A stretch of DNA of 64,000 nt. It comes from Serratia marcescens. Its GTDB lineage: Bacteria > Pseudomonadota > Gammaproteobacteria > Enterobacterales > Enterobacteriaceae. The DNA lies in the NCBI RefSeq assembly GCF_029846115.1, contig NZ_JARVZZ010000001.1, forward strand, positions 4,464,001 to 4,528,000, written 5' to 3'. Positions 1 through 11,374 of the stretch are shown one piece after another; position 1 is the stretch's first letter, and each line of letters opens with the position of its first letter. A program made the position numbers and the translations under genes. The notes below the pieces were generated by a model, which did no database searches, was not told the DNA's origin, and worked only from the letters and a program-made list of their open reading frames with translations.

Positions 1-25
1 TTTCATCAGATATCACACCGCGGCG

Positions 26-970
26 TTATTCTTCTTCGTCCACCAGGCTGGCGTCATCCTGATCGCCCTGGAGACCGGCTTCCGCGCCGTTGAAGCCATA
101 GCCGTCATTGCCGCCCTGCATCGCGCTGAAGATAGCCATTGCCAGCTCGTTGCTGCACTGCGCATTTTTGCACAGCGCATACTGGGTATCCGGCAGCGGC
201 GGCAAACCTTCCACCGCGCCCAGCACCCGCAGATCGGGGCTCATCATCTCGATCGGCCGCGCGGTCACGCCCAGGCCGGCCTTACAGGCCGCCCGCACCG
301 CGGACAGCGTGGAGGCGACGTAGGCGATACGCCACGGGATACCGGCTTCATCCAACTGTTTGATCGCCAGCGCGCGGAACGGGCTTGGCTCATCCATCAC
401 CACCAACGGGATCGGTTCGCCGGCCTGATAGTGGTAATCGGCGGCGCAGTACCACAGCGTCGGCGACGTGCGCAGTACGATATGCGGGTGCCCGGCCGGA
501 TCGGCCGTGGTCACCGCCAGATCGATCTCGCCCTCTTCCAGCAGATCGACCATCGTCGTGCTGCGCTTTACGCGCACGTCAATGGCCAGCTTGGGATAGA
601 TGGCGGTCACGCGGTTCAACAGGAAAGGCAAAATGGTATCGGCGGTGTCGTCGGAAGCGCCGATGGTCAGAACACCTTTAATATTGTTGTACATCAGCGA
701 GGTACAGGCTTCGTCGTTAAAGCGCAGGATTTTCCTGGCATAACCGAGAAGCTGAATACCATGCTCAGTCAGGAGTTTGTTGCGCCCATGGCGGGCAAAC
801 AGTTCTTTGCCGACCAGTTGCTCTAATCGCTGCATTTGTTGACTGACGGCTGATTGAGTACGGCAAACGGCAACAGCCGCCGCTGCGAAGGTATTCAAAT
901 CAGCAACCGCAACAAAGGTTCTTAGCAGATCGAGGTCGAGATTAAGTATCGGACGATTTGCAGTTGTCAT
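26..970 (-). CDS. lrhA: LysR-family regulator LrhA (HexS/PecT/HexA group)
   Basis: A 314-residue LysR-type transcription factor. The winged helix-turn-helix is at about residues 12-70 ([15 protein letters not shown] then [15 protein letters not shown]), followed by the LysR effector-binding fold from about residue 95. The C-terminus is a loose acidic tail. In E. coli, LrhA represses flagellar genes and stabilises/represses RpoS-linked traits. The Serratia homologue HexS represses exoenzymes, swarming and prodigiosin; that is family knowledge. Position next to alaA with a long intergenic gap matches E. coli lrhA. The start ATG at 970 gives the usual family length. Confidence is high for identity. 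Confidence 0.95.
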   Translation of the reverse strand: MTTANRPILNLDLDLLRTFVAVADLNTFAAAAVAVCRTQSAVSQQMQRLEQLVGKELFARHGRNKLLTEHGIQLLGYARKILRFNDEACTSLMYNNIKGVLTIGASDDTADTILPFLLNRVTAIYPKLAIDVRVKRSTTMVDLLEEGEIDLAVTTADPAGHPHIVLRTSPTLWYCAADYHYQAGEPIPLVVMDEPSPFRALAIKQLDEAGIPWRIAYVASTLSAVRAACKAGLGVTARPIEMMSPDLRVLGAVEGLPPLPDTQYALCKNAQCSNELAMAIFSAMQGGNDGYGFNGAEAGLQGDQDDASLVDEEE

Positions 971-1825
971 AGTGTATTCTTCACTTTTTTAAATTCTAAT
1001 TTACGAACTACTACCCTGGTGTGTTTCTCAGACGCCGTTGAAAAGGACGGAGCCTGTTATGACAGTACCCCACTCATAAGTGGAGGGCAAAAAAATTACT
1101 TATGATTCGTTACCTCTATCGCTTTTTAAAATGCGATCTATCGATGATGCTTATAGAACGCGGGGGGCTGAATACCGGTGGAAAGGGAAAACCCCCACCG
1201 AACCTGAGATTTTACTCATTCATACTGCCTAATTTCCACTCCATTCGTGCTACTGAGAACCCTTATCAACCGGTGTTCAGACTGCATTACAGAGCAAAAA
1301 AGATAAATAATTAATGACACCAACTTCGTGTTAATACTCAATGAATTTAATAAATTCAATCAGTAAGATTTTTACTTTAAATAATAATCCTACAACCACA
1401 TAAACAATGCTTAAGCTAAAATATAAAGTAAAGCTAATGTAAATATGCCATTTTCTTAGTGTGGTGCGCTTACCGACACCCCGCTATCAGACAACTCCGG
1501 TATTATCGTTCCTTTACAGTTTATTGAAGCCCATTCTCACTTTCGGCTTATCAGTTCACTGCTGCCGGCCGCGATCGCCGGCACGTCCCGTTTATCGACG
1601 CGTGATTTCACAGAACAAAACCCTAGTAAAATTATAGTTCATGAAATTATGAACCACAAAATAACTTTACCTTTGCTTATCATAACTAAAATCCCCCGTT
1701 ACGACATGCATTTGCACCAAAGGCGTGCAAAACCCTTCAAAAGCAACTACGCCAGGAGTACATTGGGCGGGTTGCGGCGTCCCACGGTAGGAGCGCCCCT
1801 ATCCCAGCAAAAGGCTCAACTTTTT
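971..1825. other. Long lrhA-alaA intergenic region (leaders and promoters)
   Basis: About 855 bp without a convincing gene. It separates divergent lrhA and alaA, as in E. coli, where lrhA has a long regulated 5' leader. The part at 1310-1480 is clearly AT-rich and holds a near-perfect palindrome TGAATTTA-A-TAAATTCA at 1342-1358, the sort of site a dimeric regulator could bind. An open frame at 1102-1314 has no ribosome binding site or family resemblance and is not called. Specific promoters were not assigned. Confidence 0.5.
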
Positions 1826-3040
1826 ATGTCCCCCATTGAGAAATCCAGCAAACTGGACAACGTCTGCTATGACATTCGCGGCCCGGTGCTTAAAGAAGCT
1901 AAACGTCTTGAAGAAGAAGGCAACAAAGTCCTGAAACTGAACATCGGCAACCCTGCCCCGTTCGGTTTCGACGCCCCGGACGAAATCCTGGTCGACGTGA
2001 TCCGCAATCTGCCCACGGCGCAAGGCTACTCCGACTCCAAGGGCCTCTTCTCGGCGCGTAAAGCGATCATGCAGCACTATCAGGCGCGCAACATGCGTGA
2101 CGTGACCGTTGAGGATATCTACATTGGCAATGGCGTCTCTGAGCTGATCGTCCAATCCATGCAAGCGCTGCTCAACAGCGGCGACGAAATGCTGGTGCCG
2201 GCGCCGGACTACCCGCTGTGGACCGCCGCGGTATCGCTGTCCGGCGGCAAGGCCGTGCACTACCTGTGTGATGAGCAGGCCGGCTGGTTCCCGGATCTGG
2301 ACGACATCATCAGCAAGATCACCCCGCGCACCCGCGGCATTGTGATCATCAACCCGAACAACCCGACCGGCGCGGTTTACAGCAAAGCGCTGCTGGAACA
2401 GATCGTCGAGATCGCCCGTCAACACAATCTGATCATCTTCGCCGACGAGATCTACGACAAGATCCTGTATGACGAAGCCGAGCATCATTCGATCGCCGCG
2501 CTGGCGCCGGATCTGCTGACCGTGACCTTCAACGGCCTGTCGAAAACCTACCGCGTGGCGGGCTTCCGCCAGGGCTGGATGGTACTGAACGGGCCGAAGA
2601 AGCACGCCAAAGGCTATATCGAAGGGCTGGAGATGCTGGCTTCGATGCGCCTGTGCGCCAACGTGCCGATGCAACACGCCATTCAGACCGCGCTGGGCGG
2701 TTATCAGAGCATCAGCGAATTCATTCAGCCCGGCGGCCGCCTGTACGAACAGCGCAACCGCACCTGGGAACTGCTCAACGACATTCCGGGCGTCTCTTGC
2801 GTGAAGCCGCAGGGCGCGCTGTACATGTTCCCGCGCATCGACGCCAAGCGCTTCAACATCCACGACGACCAGAAACTGGTGCTGGATCTGCTGCTGCAGG
2901 AAAAAGTGCTGCTGGTGCAGGGCACCGCGTTCAACTGGCCTTACCCGGATCACGTGCGCATCGTCACCCTGCCGCGCGTAGACGAACTGGAAATGGCGGT
3001 CGGCAAGCTGGGCCGCTTCCTGGAAGGTTACCACCAGTAA
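1826..3040 (+). CDS. alaA: Glutamate-pyruvate aminotransferase AlaA
   Basis: A 404-residue fold-type I PLP aminotransferase that makes alanine from pyruvate using glutamate. The PLP motifs are visible: [22 protein letters not shown], and the Schiff-base lysine in [13 protein letters not shown] near residue 240. The frame is open from 1649, but the extra 59 residues are unlike the family. The ATG at 1826 ([10 protein letters not shown]) gives the E. coli-like length, so it is chosen. Followed after about 107 bp by yfbR on the same strand. Confidence 0.96.
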   Translation: MSPIEKSSKLDNVCYDIRGPVLKEAKRLEEEGNKVLKLNIGNPAPFGFDAPDEILVDVIRNLPTAQGYSDSKGLFSARKAIMQHYQARNMRDVTVEDIYIGNGVSELIVQSMQALLNSGDEMLVPAPDYPLWTAAVSLSGGKAVHYLCDEQAGWFPDLDDIISKITPRTRGIVIINPNNPTGAVYSKALLEQIVEIARQHNLIIFADEIYDKILYDEAEHHSIAALAPDLLTVTFNGLSKTYRVAGFRQGWMVLNGPKKHAKGYIEGLEMLASMRLCANVPMQHAIQTALGGYQSISEFIQPGGRLYEQRNRTWELLNDIPGVSCVKPQGALYMFPRIDAKRFNIHDDQKLVLDLLLQEKVLLVQGTAFNWPYPDHVRIVTLPRVDELEMAVGKLGRFLEGYHQ

Positions 3041-3147
3041 TCGCCTGGGGCGCAGCGCCTTGCTGCGCCCTTCTCTCATTGCCCGGTTGCAAAATTCGCC
3101 GTCACTGCTTCACAATGGTGCCCTCACTTGCCGTTAAAGAGAGCACC

Positions 3148-3747
3148 ATGAGCCAGAGCCATTTCTTCGCCCATCTGTCCCGCCTGAAACTGATCAACCG
3201 CTGGCCGCTGATGCGCAACGTGCGTACCGAAAACGTCTCCGAACACAGTCTGCAGGTGGCTTTCGTCGCCCATGCGTTGGCGGTGATCAAGAACCGCAAA
3301 TTCAACGGCAACCTCAACGCCGACCGCGTTGCGCTACTGGCGATGTATCACGACGCCAGCGAAGTGATCACCGGTGACATGCCGACGCCGATCAAGTACT
3401 ACAATCCGCAGATCGCCCATGAATACAAGAAGATCGAAAAGATCGCCCAGCAAAAGCTGCTGGACATGATCCCCGCTGAGCTGCGCAACGATTTCCGCAC
3501 CATTCTCGATGAGCACTACTACAGCGAAGATGAAAAGCAGGTGGTAAAGCAGGCAGACGCGCTGTGCGCCTACCTGAAATGCCTGGAAGAACTCTCTGCC
3601 GGCAACAACGAATTCACCCTGGCCAAGGCGCGGCTGGATAAAACCCTGGAACAGCGCCGCAGCCCGGAAATGGACTACTTCATGGACGTATTCATTCCCA
3701 GCTTCAGCCTGTCATTGGACGAAATCAGCCTCGACAGTTCGCTGTAA
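3148..3747 (+). CDS. yfbR: 5'-deoxynucleotidase YfbR
   Basis: A 199-residue HD-domain phosphohydrolase that removes the 5' phosphate from deoxyribonucleoside monophosphates. The residues known to matter in E. coli YfbR are visible: Arg18 in INRW, His33 in SEHSLQ, the HD pair in YHDASE (about 68-69), and a late Asp in [10 protein letters not shown]. The start at 3148 ([10 protein letters not shown]) gives exactly the E. coli length; the longer open frame from 2653 overlaps alaA in another frame and is rejected. It ends 27 bp before the convergent yfbS stop. Confidence 0.95.
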   Translation: MSQSHFFAHLSRLKLINRWPLMRNVRTENVSEHSLQVAFVAHALAVIKNRKFNGNLNADRVALLAMYHDASEVITGDMPTPIKYYNPQIAHEYKKIEKIAQQKLLDMIPAELRNDFRTILDEHYYSEDEKQVVKQADALCAYLKCLEELSAGNNEFTLAKARLDKTLEQRRSPEMDYFMDVFIPSFSLSLDEISLDSSL

Positions 3748-3774
3748 CCCCGCCGGCGCAGCCCCGCTGCGCCG

Positions 3775-5607
3775 TTAAAAACCGTAAAGCCACGGCACCA
3801 CAATCACGCTGACCACCATCACCAGCAGGGTAAACGGCACGCCGAGACGTACGAAATCGCCGAATTTGTAATTGCCCGGCCCCAGCACCAGCGTGTTGAC
3901 CGGTGAAGAGACCGGCGTCATAAAGGCGGCGGACGCGGCGATGGCGATAATCATCGCGAACGGGTATGGCGAGACGCCCATTTCGCGCGCGGCGGCAATG
4001 GCAATCGGCGCCATCAGCACCGCCGTCGCGGTGTTGGAAATAAACAGGCCGATGGCGGCGCACAAGACGAACAGACACAGCAGCATCACGCGCGGCCCCG
4101 CGCTGCCGGCGACGTCCATCAGCCCGCTGACGATCAGATCCACCCCGCCGGTCTTTTGCAGCGCCTGCGCGAACGGCATCATCCCGACGATCAAAATAAT
4201 GCTCGGCCAATGGATCGATTTATAGGCGCTCTCCATGTCGATACAGCGGAACTTGCCCATCAGCAGGCAGGCGATCAGCGCCGCGATCGGGTTGGGGATT
4301 TCGTCGGTCAACATCATCGCCACCATCAACGCCAGGCAAAACAGCGCGTGCGGCGCCTGCGTGATGGCCGGCGCCACTTCGTCCACCTCGGCCGGCAGAT
4401 TGAGCACGATAAAGTCGTGGGTTTTGGCCTGCAGCTGACGGATCGCCTTCCAGTCGCCGATCACCAGCAAAATGTCGCCCAGCTCCAGCGGCTCGTCCAC
4501 CAGCTTGCCGCCCAGCGTCTCGCCGTGGCGGCGGATGCCCACCACGTTCAGATCGTAGCGGCTGCGGAACGCCGCTTCGCGCAGGCTTTTGCCCAGCAGC
4601 GCCGAGTCCGGGATCAGCGACACTTCGGCCATGCCGACGTTGCGCGACTGTTCCGAGAAGTAATCGCCGCGCAGCACCATCGGCTCCAGCCGCTGCTCGC
4701 CGCAGAATTCGCGCAGATCGACCTGACTGTCCGACATGTCGATCAAGAGGACATCGCCCTCGCGCAGCTCGGTGCTGCCGGAGGCGCTGACCATCACCCG
4801 CCGGAAGCGTTTCCAGCGCTCGATGCCCACCACGTTGGCGCCATAGCGCGCACGCAGATGCAGTTCATCCAGCGAACGCCCGATCAGCGGCGAAGCGTTG
4901 CGGACAGCCAGCCGCCGCGCGCGGCCAGTCAGCTTGTAGTCGCGGATCAAATCGCGGAAGGTGCGGCGCTGCCAGTCGTCACCGGCTTTGCCCGTTTCAC
5001 CGCTGCCCAGCCAACGCCGGGCGATCAGCATGTAGCCGACACCCAGCGCCAGCACCACCAGGCCAATGGGCGTCACGCTGAAGAAACCGAAACCATGGAT
5101 GCCTTCACGCACCAGTTCGCTGTTGACCACCATGTTGGGCGGCGTGGCCACCAGCGTCATCATGCCGCTGATCAGCCCGGCAAAGCTGAGCGGCATCATC
5201 AGCCGCCCCGGCGCGATCTTCATTCTGGCCGTCACGCTGAGCACCACCGGGATAAAGATCGCCACCACGCCGGTCGAGCTCATGAACGCGCCCAGCCCGG
5301 CGACTGTCACCATCAGCAGCATCAACATTTTGGTTTCGCTGCTGCCGGCCACTTTCACCAGCCAGTCACCCACCTGGTAAGCCACGCCGGTGCGTACCAG
5401 CCCTTCACCGATCACGAACAGCGCCGCAATCAAAATCACGTTGGGATCGCTGAAACCGACCGTCGCCTCCTGCAGGCTGAGCGTGCCGCTCAGCACGAAG
5501 GCGATGATCACCAACAGCGCCACCACGTCCATGCGCAGCTTATTGGTGATAAACAGCACGATGGCAATCAGCAGTAAACTCAGCACCCACAGTAATTCGC
5601 TGTTCAA
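3775..5607 (-). CDS. yfbS: SLC13-family permease YfbS with two RCK-C domains
   Basis: A 610-residue inner-membrane transporter of the divalent anion:sodium symporter type, substrate unknown. It has hydrophobic segments in both halves and two central soluble TrkA-C/RCK-C-like stretches (about residues 210-290 and 300-380; motifs [20 protein letters not shown] and [20 protein letters not shown]). A TTG at 5607 is chosen as start. It has GAGG five bases upstream, aligns with the E. coli N-terminus and gives exactly 610 residues. The longer TTG start at 5625 lacks such a site. Confidence 0.9.
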   Translation of the reverse strand: MNSELLWVLSLLLIAIVLFITNKLRMDVVALLVIIAFVLSGTLSLQEATVGFSDPNVILIAALFVIGEGLVRTGVAYQVGDWLVKVAGSSETKMLMLLMVTVAGLGAFMSSTGVVAIFIPVVLSVTARMKIAPGRLMMPLSFAGLISGMMTLVATPPNMVVNSELVREGIHGFGFFSVTPIGLVVLALGVGYMLIARRWLGSGETGKAGDDWQRRTFRDLIRDYKLTGRARRLAVRNASPLIGRSLDELHLRARYGANVVGIERWKRFRRVMVSASGSTELREGDVLLIDMSDSQVDLREFCGEQRLEPMVLRGDYFSEQSRNVGMAEVSLIPDSALLGKSLREAAFRSRYDLNVVGIRRHGETLGGKLVDEPLELGDILLVIGDWKAIRQLQAKTHDFIVLNLPAEVDEVAPAITQAPHALFCLALMVAMMLTDEIPNPIAALIACLLMGKFRCIDMESAYKSIHWPSIILIVGMMPFAQALQKTGGVDLIVSGLMDVAGSAGPRVMLLCLFVLCAAIGLFISNTATAVLMAPIAIAAAREMGVSPYPFAMIIAIAASAAFMTPVSSPVNTLVLGPGNYKFGDFVRLGVPFTLLVMVVSVIVVPWLYGF

Positions 5608-5650
5608 AACGGCCTCATCCGACAAATGTCCAAGGGTCTAAAAAATAGCA

Positions 5651-5676
5651 TAAAAAAACCCCGCCGAAGCGGGGTC
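5651..5676 (-). terminator. Intrinsic terminator after yfbT
   Basis: Perfect 7-bp stem ACCCCGC / GCGGGGT with a CGAA loop. Read on the minus strand it is followed by a run of T (plus-strand A at 5652-5657), the classic Rho-independent form. It lies between the yfbT stop and the yfbS start. Confidence 0.88.
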
Positions 5677-5704
5677 TAATCAATTAGGGTGAAGATAATG
5701 CCGC

Positions 5705-6361
5705 TCAGGCCAGCCGGCGAACGATCGCGCCCTGCGCCGTTTTATCGACGGCGATCTGCGCCAGCGAATCCAGCCGCAGGTCGACCTGCTCCAACTTCGG
5801 CGCATCGGCCGGCGCGTTGACCGCGATCACCTGACAGCCCGCCGCCAGGCCGGAGAGAATACCGGCCGGCGCGTCTTCAACCACCACGCACTCGTGCGGT
5901 GCCAGCCCCAGGCGCTCGGCGCCCAGCAGGTAGGCGTCGGGCTGTGGCTTACCGTGTTTAACCTGCTCGGCGGTGATGAACACCTCCGGCTGCGGCAAAT
6001 CGCCGGCCTGGCGGCGAGCGCCGGCCACCGGCACCGAACCGGAGGTGACGATCGCCCAAGGGACGCCGAGCGCGTTCAGGCGCTCCAGCAGCGCAATCGC
6101 ACCCGGCAGCGCGCGAACGCCGTCGGTATCCTGCGCTTCGGCCTGCTCCAGCAACTCGAACTCGCGCTGAATTTCCGCTTCGCTTTCGCCCGGCATAAAG
6201 TGGCGCAGAGAAGTAATGGCCTGTTTACCGTGAATGAAGTCCAGCACCGCTTGCGGGTTAACGCCGCGGCGCTCGGCCCAGTGCGTCCAGGCGCGCTCTA
6301 CCGCCGGCAATGAATCCACCAGGGTGCCATCAAGATCGAACAGAAAACCCTTACACTCCAC
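5705..6361 (-). CDS. yfbT: HAD sugar phosphatase YfbT (HxpA)
   Basis: A 218-residue haloacid dehalogenase-fold phosphatase for sugar phosphates. The nucleophile motif FLFDLDGTLVDS has Asp9 and Asp11; the second-motif Thr/Ser is in AIVTSGS, the Lys in KHGKPQPDAYL, and the acidic pair in VVVEDAPAG. Two starts are possible: a TTG at 6382 that overlaps the yfbU stop, or a GTG at 6361. The GTG is preferred because AAGAGG lies six bases upstream and the product then aligns with the E. coli N-terminus. Downstream of yfbU on the same strand, so probably co-transcribed. Confidence 0.9.
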   Translation of the reverse strand: MECKGFLFDLDGTLVDSLPAVERAWTHWAERRGVNPQAVLDFIHGKQAITSLRHFMPGESEAEIQREFELLEQAEAQDTDGVRALPGAIALLERLNALGVPWAIVTSGSVPVAGARRQAGDLPQPEVFITAEQVKHGKPQPDAYLLGAERLGLAPHECVVVEDAPAGILSGLAAGCQVIAVNAPADAPKLEQVDLRLDSLAQIAVDKTAQGAIVRRLA

Positions 6362-6378
6362 AGAAAACCTCTTCTTAA

Positions 6379-6873
6379 TCAAGCATTGATGATTTGCGCT
6401 ATCTCAACGGCGCTCAAGTGATACTGGCGCGGACAGGCCAGCCAGATCGCCAGCATGCGCTGGTATTTTTCCCACATTTTGGTCTGGGCGTTGAAACCGT
6501 GGCTGCCGGAATCGAAGTGAGTATAACGCCCCTCGGTGCTGACCAGGAAACGCACGTAGCTCAGGTAGCGCGCTTCGGTGGCGGCGTCGAAGCCGAGAAA
6601 CGCCAGGCGGCGCTCGTCCAGCTCCTGCTTCTCTTTCAGGTTGCCCCAGGAAACCTGCAGCGCATGGTGCATCTCCATCACGTTGATGATGGTGCGGCAC
6701 ACCTCTTCGCTCAGTTCACCGAAGTCGCGATCCAGTTCGCGCATTTGCAAACCGAAGCCGCGTTCGACGATGGTTTGCAACCGGCGATAACGGTCGCCGT
6801 TGTCCGGATCGAGCAGGGTCATCATCTTGTACTGGTTCGACAGGATCAGCCGCTGGGCATTGGTCATTTCCAT
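6379..6873 (-). CDS. yfbU: YfbU family protein
   Basis: A 164-residue soluble helical protein of the conserved YfbU family ([15 protein letters not shown] start; [20 protein letters not shown] core; [18 protein letters not shown] end). The function is not established; overexpression in E. coli has been linked to cell death, which is literature memory rather than anything visible here. The start at 6873 gives the E. coli length; the 16 upstream residues of the open frame are unlike the family. Confidence 0.9.
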   Translation of the reverse strand: MEMTNAQRLILSNQYKMMTLLDPDNGDRYRRLQTIVERGFGLQMRELDRDFGELSEEVCRTIINVMEMHHALQVSWGNLKEKQELDERRLAFLGFDAATEARYLSYVRFLVSTEGRYTHFDSGSHGFNAQTKMWEKYQRMLAIWLACPRQYHLSAVEIAQIINA

Positions 6874-6984
6874 CAGGATTTCCTCATTTCTGTGTGATGG
6901 CGGGAGCATCGCACAGCGCAAGAACGCAGGAAATCACAACTCGACCGTTCTTTGATTTAAACCGGGGTTATTGGCGCTTTGACG

Positions 6985-7008
6985 AGAAAGGCCGCACAAC
7001 GCGGCCTG
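6985..7008 (-). terminator. Probable terminator after yfbV
   Basis: 7-bp stem AGGCCGC / GCGGCCT with an ACAAC loop at 6989-7007. On the minus strand it is followed by TTTCTCG, a weak T tract. It lies just past the yfbV stop. Confidence 0.6.
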
Positions 7009-7015
7009 TCTTCAT

Positions 7016-7471
7016 TTACAGATCGTCGAGGAAGGTTTTGTCCAGCTGCTTGAAAGCGCGCTTGAGCAAATCGGCCAACGTCTGATAGGTCGGCGTGCCC
7101 TCCAGCGGGGCCACCGCCTGCCCGGCTTCCGTCAGCTTGTTACGCACCTCATGGAACCATTGCAACAGCGTCGGCGGCAGCGGCGTGACCGAACGGCGCC
7201 CCAGCCACCACAGCCCCTGCATTGGCAGGCTGCAGGCGAACAGCGCGGTGGCAATCGCCGGGCCGAGCTGACCGCCGAGCGCGATCTGCCAGGTCAGCGT
7301 GAAAATCGCCAACGGCGGCATGAAACGGATAGCGAAACGGGTGGCACGCGCAACGCGGTTCTCCGGAAAGACCGGTGCCAGACGTTTGTCCGACGGCCAG
7401 GTTTTCATATAATGCTGCCCGCGCTGGAAGACCTGAAACCAGCTTACGGAACCGGACGGTTTGCTCGTCAT
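7016..7471 (-). CDS. yfbV: Inner-membrane protein YfbV (UPF0208)
   Basis: A 151-residue protein with two adjacent hydrophobic segments around residues 45-85 ([18 protein letters not shown], then [18 protein letters not shown]), matching the DUF412/YfbV family. In E. coli, YfbV helps insulate the Ter macrodomain. The start at 7471 ([10 protein letters not shown]) gives the E. coli length. Divergent from ackA across about 360 bp. Confidence 0.92.
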   Translation of the reverse strand: MTSKPSGSVSWFQVFQRGQHYMKTWPSDKRLAPVFPENRVARATRFAIRFMPPLAIFTLTWQIALGGQLGPAIATALFACSLPMQGLWWLGRRSVTPLPPTLLQWFHEVRNKLTEAGQAVAPLEGTPTYQTLADLLKRAFKQLDKTFLDDL

Positions 7472-7829
7472 TGCGTACCTCAACGTCACGTAAAGAAACT
7501 AAAAGCGTGCTGCCAGAGACCATACTAAAAAATTTGAAGCTTTAAATTTATTTTGTGTTTACACCGGGCTATCGGTATCCTAAGCCGGCCTTGTGGCCGG
7601 TAGAAGATGACGTAATTTTTGTCAACTTTTAGCCCTATAAAAATCAAGATTATTTAAACCGCAGAGAAATCATCGGTTTTTCCATCATCCTGTGATTTGT
7701 GCACTTCACATGATGTTAATCATAAATGTCATCGGCACTATGCGCTACGCTTGTTGTCTGATTGACGATTAATTCACCACGTGTTTTCGATTTATTTTTA
7801 ACAACACGACTATTTAAGTAGGTACTTCC
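7472..7829. promoter_or_regulatory. ackA: yfbV-ackA divergent regulatory region
   Basis: About 358 bp, AT-rich, without a gene. A stretch at 7715-7731, GTTAATCATAAATGTCA, resembles the ArcA-P box. ArcA and FNR control ackA-pta in E. coli, so a site here would be expected. No -10/-35 assignment is made. The match is by eye only. Confidence 0.4.
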
Positions 7830-9032
7830 ATGTCGAGTAAGCTAGTACTGGTTCTTAACTGCGGCAGTTCTTCTCTGAAATTCGCCATCATCGATGCCGT
7901 TAACGGCGACGAATTCCTCTCCGGTTTGGCCGAGTGTTTCCACCTGCCTGAAGCTCGCATCAAGTGGAAAATGGACGGCGCCAAACACGAAGCTGCCCTG
8001 GGGGCCGGCGCTGCACACAGCGAAGCGCTGAACTTCATTGTTAATACTATTCTGGCACAAAAACCAGAGCTTTCCGCGCAGCTGACCGCCATCGGCCACC
8101 GCATCGTGCACGGCGGCGAGAAGTTCACCGCTTCCGCCGTGATCAACGACGAAGTTCTGCAGGGTATCAAAGATTCCGTGCCGTTTGCACCACTGCACAA
8201 CCCGGCTCACCTGATCGGCATCGCGGAAGCGCTGAAATCCTTCCCTAACCTGGCCGACAAGAACGTTGCCGTGTTCGATACCGCGTTCCACCAGACCATG
8301 CCGGAAGAATCTTACCTGTACGCCCTGCCGTACAGCCTGTACCGCGACCACGGCGTTCGCCGCTACGGCGCACACGGCACCAGCCACTTCTACGTGACTC
8401 AGGAAGCCGCGAAGATGCTGAACAAGCCGGTAGAAGAAGTGAACGTGATCACTTGCCACCTGGGCAACGGCGGTTCCGTTACCGCAGTGCGCAACGGCCA
8501 GTGCGTTGATACCTCCATGGGTCTGACCCCGCTGGAAGGCCTGGTGATGGGCACCCGCAGCGGTGACATCGATCCGGCTATCATCTTCCACCTGCACGAT
8601 TCTCTGGGCATGAGCGTTGACCAGATCAACAAGATGCTGACCAAAGAATCCGGCCTGCTGGGCCTGACCGAAGTCACCAGCGACTGCCGTTACGTTGAAG
8701 ACAACTACGACAGCAAAGCCGACGCCAAACGCGCCATGGACGTGTTCTGCCACCGTCTGGCCAAATACATCGGCGCATACAGCGCCCTGATGGAAGGCCG
8801 TCTGGACGCGGTGATCTTCACCGGCGGCATCGGCGAGAACGCCGGCATGGTGCGTGAGCTGACCCTGAACAAACTGGGCCTGCTGGGCTTCGAAATCGAC
8901 CACGACCGCAACATGGCCGCTCGCTTCGGCAAATCCGGCGCCATCACCAAAGACGGCAGCCGCCTGGCGCTGGTGATCCCGACCAACGAAGAGTTGGTCA
9001 TCGCGCAGGACGCATCCCGCCTGACCGCGTAA
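7830..9032 (+). CDS. ackA: Acetate kinase
   Basis: A 400-residue ASKHA-fold kinase interconverting acetyl phosphate + ADP and acetate + ATP. The signature motifs are present: [13 protein letters not shown] at the N-terminus, [36 protein letters not shown] and [14 protein letters not shown]. Length equals the E. coli enzyme. Together with pta downstream it forms the overflow acetate pathway that conserves ATP from acetyl-CoA. Confidence 0.98.
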   Translation: MSSKLVLVLNCGSSSLKFAIIDAVNGDEFLSGLAECFHLPEARIKWKMDGAKHEAALGAGAAHSEALNFIVNTILAQKPELSAQLTAIGHRIVHGGEKFTASAVINDEVLQGIKDSVPFAPLHNPAHLIGIAEALKSFPNLADKNVAVFDTAFHQTMPEESYLYALPYSLYRDHGVRRYGAHGTSHFYVTQEAAKMLNKPVEEVNVITCHLGNGGSVTAVRNGQCVDTSMGLTPLEGLVMGTRSGDIDPAIIFHLHDSLGMSVDQINKMLTKESGLLGLTEVTSDCRYVEDNYDSKADAKRAMDVFCHRLAKYIGAYSALMEGRLDAVIFTGGIGENAGMVRELTLNKLGLLGFEIDHDRNMAARFGKSGAITKDGSRLALVIPTNEELVIAQDASRLTA

Positions 9033-9041
9033 TGCTCTCAA

Positions 9042-9076
9042 AACACCGTCAGCCCAGGCTGACGGTGTTGTTTTAG
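9042..9076 (+). terminator. Intercistronic hairpin between ackA and pta
   Basis: A 12-13 bp perfect inverted repeat, AACACCGTCAGC / GCTGACGGTGTT, with a very small loop, followed by GTTTTAG. It could act as an attenuator or partial terminator that lowers pta expression below ackA, or as a 3' stabiliser of ackA mRNA. Confidence 0.65.
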
Positions 9077-9106
9077 CCTCATGTTAATCGTGAAGAGGAC
9101 TATTCT

Positions 9107-11263
9107 GTGTCACGTACTATTATGTTGATCCCCACCGGCACCAGCGTCGGCCTGACCAGCGTCAGCCTGGGTGTCATCCGCTCCATGGAGCAAAAAGGCG
9201 TTCGTCTGAGCGTGTTCAAGCCTATCGCTCAACCGCGCACCGGCGACAACGCGCTCGACCAGACCACCACCATCATCCGCAGCAACTCCACCATTCCGGC
9301 GGCCGAACCGCTGCGCATGGACTACGTTGAGGGCCTGCTGAGCTCCAACCAGCAAGACGTGCTGATGGAAGAGATCGTGGCGCGTTACCACGAGAACACC
9401 AAAGACGCGGAAGTGGTGCTGATCGAAGGCCTGGTGCCAACCCGTAAGCATCAGTTCGCCAACGCGCTGAACTACGAGATCGCCAAAACCCTGAACGCCG
9501 AGATCGTCTTCGTGCTGGCGCTGGGCAACGACTCCCCGGCGCAGCTGAAAGAGCGCATCGAACTGGCGCGCACCAGCTTCGGCGGCAGCAAGAACAAAAA
9601 CATCACCGGCGTGATCATCAACAAGCTGAACGCACCGGTCGACGATCAGGGCCGCACCCGTCCTGACCTGTCCGAAATCTTCGACGACTCCACCAAAGCC
9701 AGCATCGCCCACGTCGATCCTGCGCAGCTGTTCGCCAACAGCCCGCTGCCGGTTCTGGGCTGCGTGCCGTGGAGCTTCGATCTGATCGCCACCCGCGCCA
9801 TCGACATGGCTCGCCACCTGAAGGCCCGCGTGGTCAACGAAGGCGACATCATGACTCGCCGCGTGAAGTCCGTGACCTTCTGTGCGCGCAGCATCCCGCA
9901 CATGCTGGAACACTTCCGCCCGGGCTCTCTGCTGGTGACCTCCGCGGACCGTCCTGACGTGCTGGTCTCCGCCTGCCTGGCGGCGATGAACGGCGTAGAA
10001 ATCGGCGCCATCCTGCTGACCGGCGGCTACGCCATCGACGAGCCGATCAAGAAGCTGTGCGAACGCGCCTTCCAGACCGGCCTGCCGGTGTTCATGGTCG
10101 ACACCAACACCTGGCAGACCTCGCTGAGCCTGCAGAGCTTCAACCTCGAAGTGCCGGCGGACGACCACCAGCGCATCGAGAAAGTGCAGAACTACGTGGC
10201 CAGCCACATCAACACCGAGTGGATCGACTCGCTGACCGCCACCTCCGAGCGTTCACGCCGCCTGTCTCCACCGGCGTTCCGTTACGAGCTGACCGAGCTG
10301 GCGCGTAAAGCCGGCAAACGCATCGTGCTGCCGGAAGGCGACGAGCCGCGCACCGTGAAAGCGGCGGCCATCTGCGCCGAACGCGGCATCGCGGAATGCG
10401 TGCTGCTCGGCAACCCGGACGAGATCCAGCGCGTCGCGGCAGCGCAAGGCGTTGAGCTGGGCAAAGGCATCGAAATCGTCGATCCGGTCGCCGTGCGTGA
10501 AAACTACGTGCCGCGCCTGGTTGAGCTGCGCAAGAGCAAAGGCATGACCGAAGTGGTCGCGCGCGAACAGCTGGAAGACAACGTGGTGCTCGGCACCCTG
10601 ATGCTGGAACAAGGCGAAGTCGACGGTCTGGTCTCCGGCGCGGTTCACACCACCGCCAACACCATCCGTCCGCCGTTACAGCTGATCAAAACCGCGCCGG
10701 GCAGCTCGCTGGTGTCCTCCGTGTTCTTCATGCTGCTGCCTGACCAGGTACTGGTCTACGGCGACTGCGCGATCAACCCGGATCCAACCGCCGAGCAGCT
10801 GTCTGAAATCGCCATCCAGTCTGCGGATTCCGCCGCGGCCTTCGGCATCGAGCCGCGCGTAGCGATGATCTCCTACTCCACCGGCAACTCCGGTGCGGGC
10901 AGCGACGTCGAGAAAGTGCGCGAAGCGACCCGTCTGGCGCAGGAAAAACGCCCGGACCTGATCATCGACGGCCCGCTGCAGTACGACGCCGCCATCATGG
11001 CCGACGTTGCCAAGTCCAAGGCGCCGAACTCACCGGTAGCCGGCCAGGCGACCGTGTTCATCTTCCCGGATCTGAACACCGGCAACACCACCTACAAAGC
11101 GGTACAGCGTTCCGCTGACCTGGTCTCCATCGGGCCGATGCTGCAAGGCATGCGCAAGCCGGTGAACGACCTGTCGCGCGGCGCACTGGTTGACGATATC
11201 GTCTATACCGTTGCGCTGACGGCGATCCAGTCTTCCCAGGCTGACGCCGCCGCCAAGGCGTAA
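9107..11263 (+). CDS. pta: Phosphate acetyltransferase
   Basis: A 718-residue long-form Pta that converts acetyl-CoA + phosphate to acetyl phosphate. The N-terminal BioD/P-loop-like part begins [16 protein letters not shown]; a DRTGG-type middle domain spans about 220-330; the catalytic PTA domain runs from about residue 390 ([17 protein letters not shown]) to the end ([28 protein letters not shown]). The start is GTG at 9107 with GAAGAGGA eight bases upstream. Confidence 0.97.
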   Translation: MSRTIMLIPTGTSVGLTSVSLGVIRSMEQKGVRLSVFKPIAQPRTGDNALDQTTTIIRSNSTIPAAEPLRMDYVEGLLSSNQQDVLMEEIVARYHENTKDAEVVLIEGLVPTRKHQFANALNYEIAKTLNAEIVFVLALGNDSPAQLKERIELARTSFGGSKNKNITGVIINKLNAPVDDQGRTRPDLSEIFDDSTKASIAHVDPAQLFANSPLPVLGCVPWSFDLIATRAIDMARHLKARVVNEGDIMTRRVKSVTFCARSIPHMLEHFRPGSLLVTSADRPDVLVSACLAAMNGVEIGAILLTGGYAIDEPIKKLCERAFQTGLPVFMVDTNTWQTSLSLQSFNLEVPADDHQRIEKVQNYVASHINTEWIDSLTATSERSRRLSPPAFRYELTELARKAGKRIVLPEGDEPRTVKAAAICAERGIAECVLLGNPDEIQRVAAAQGVELGKGIEIVDPVAVRENYVPRLVELRKSKGMTEVVAREQLEDNVVLGTLMLEQGEVDGLVSGAVHTTANTIRPPLQLIKTAPGSSLVSSVFFMLLPDQVLVYGDCAINPDPTAEQLSEIAIQSADSAAAFGIEPRVAMISYSTGNSGAGSDVEKVREATRLAQEKRPDLIIDGPLQYDAAIMADVAKSKAPNSPVAGQATVFIFPDLNTGNTTYKAVQRSADLVSIGPMLQGMRKPVNDLSRGALVDDIVYTVALTAIQSSQADAAAKA

Positions 11264-11272
11264 TAAACCGTT

Positions 11273-11310
11273 AAAAAAAGCCAGTCAGGTGATCCTGACT
11301 GGCTTTTTTA
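11273..11310 (+). terminator. Strong terminator after pta
   Basis: Hairpin AAAAAGCCAGTCAGG / CCTGACTGGCTTTTT with a TGAT loop. It has A-run and T-run on both sides, so it should work in both directions: for pta and for the minus-strand gene ending at 11375. Confidence 0.92.
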
Positions 11311-11374
11311 TGCCTGATACTTTTGGTGATGAGGTTGTCTTAGACAATACCCGCCAAATCCGCTGCACCCACCA

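Noticed and set aside
1102..1314. Open frame of about 70 codons in the lrhA-alaA gap
   Set aside because: No ribosome site, no family resemblance, low-complexity composition; region is expected to be regulatory.
1649..1825. N-terminal extension of AlaA
   Set aside because: Extra 59 residues are unlike the family and the internal ATG gives the standard length.
2653..3147. Upstream extension of YfbR across the end of alaA
   Set aside because: It is the out-of-frame shadow of alaA; the ATG at 3148 gives the exact E. coli length.
4156..5577. Long plus-strand frame opposite yfbS
   Set aside because: His/Gln/Arg-rich composition typical of antisense frames in GC-rich genes; yfbS is clearly real.
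7691..7710. TGTGATTTGTGCACTTCACA as a CRP site before ackA
   Set aside because: Half-sites are ten bases apart instead of six.
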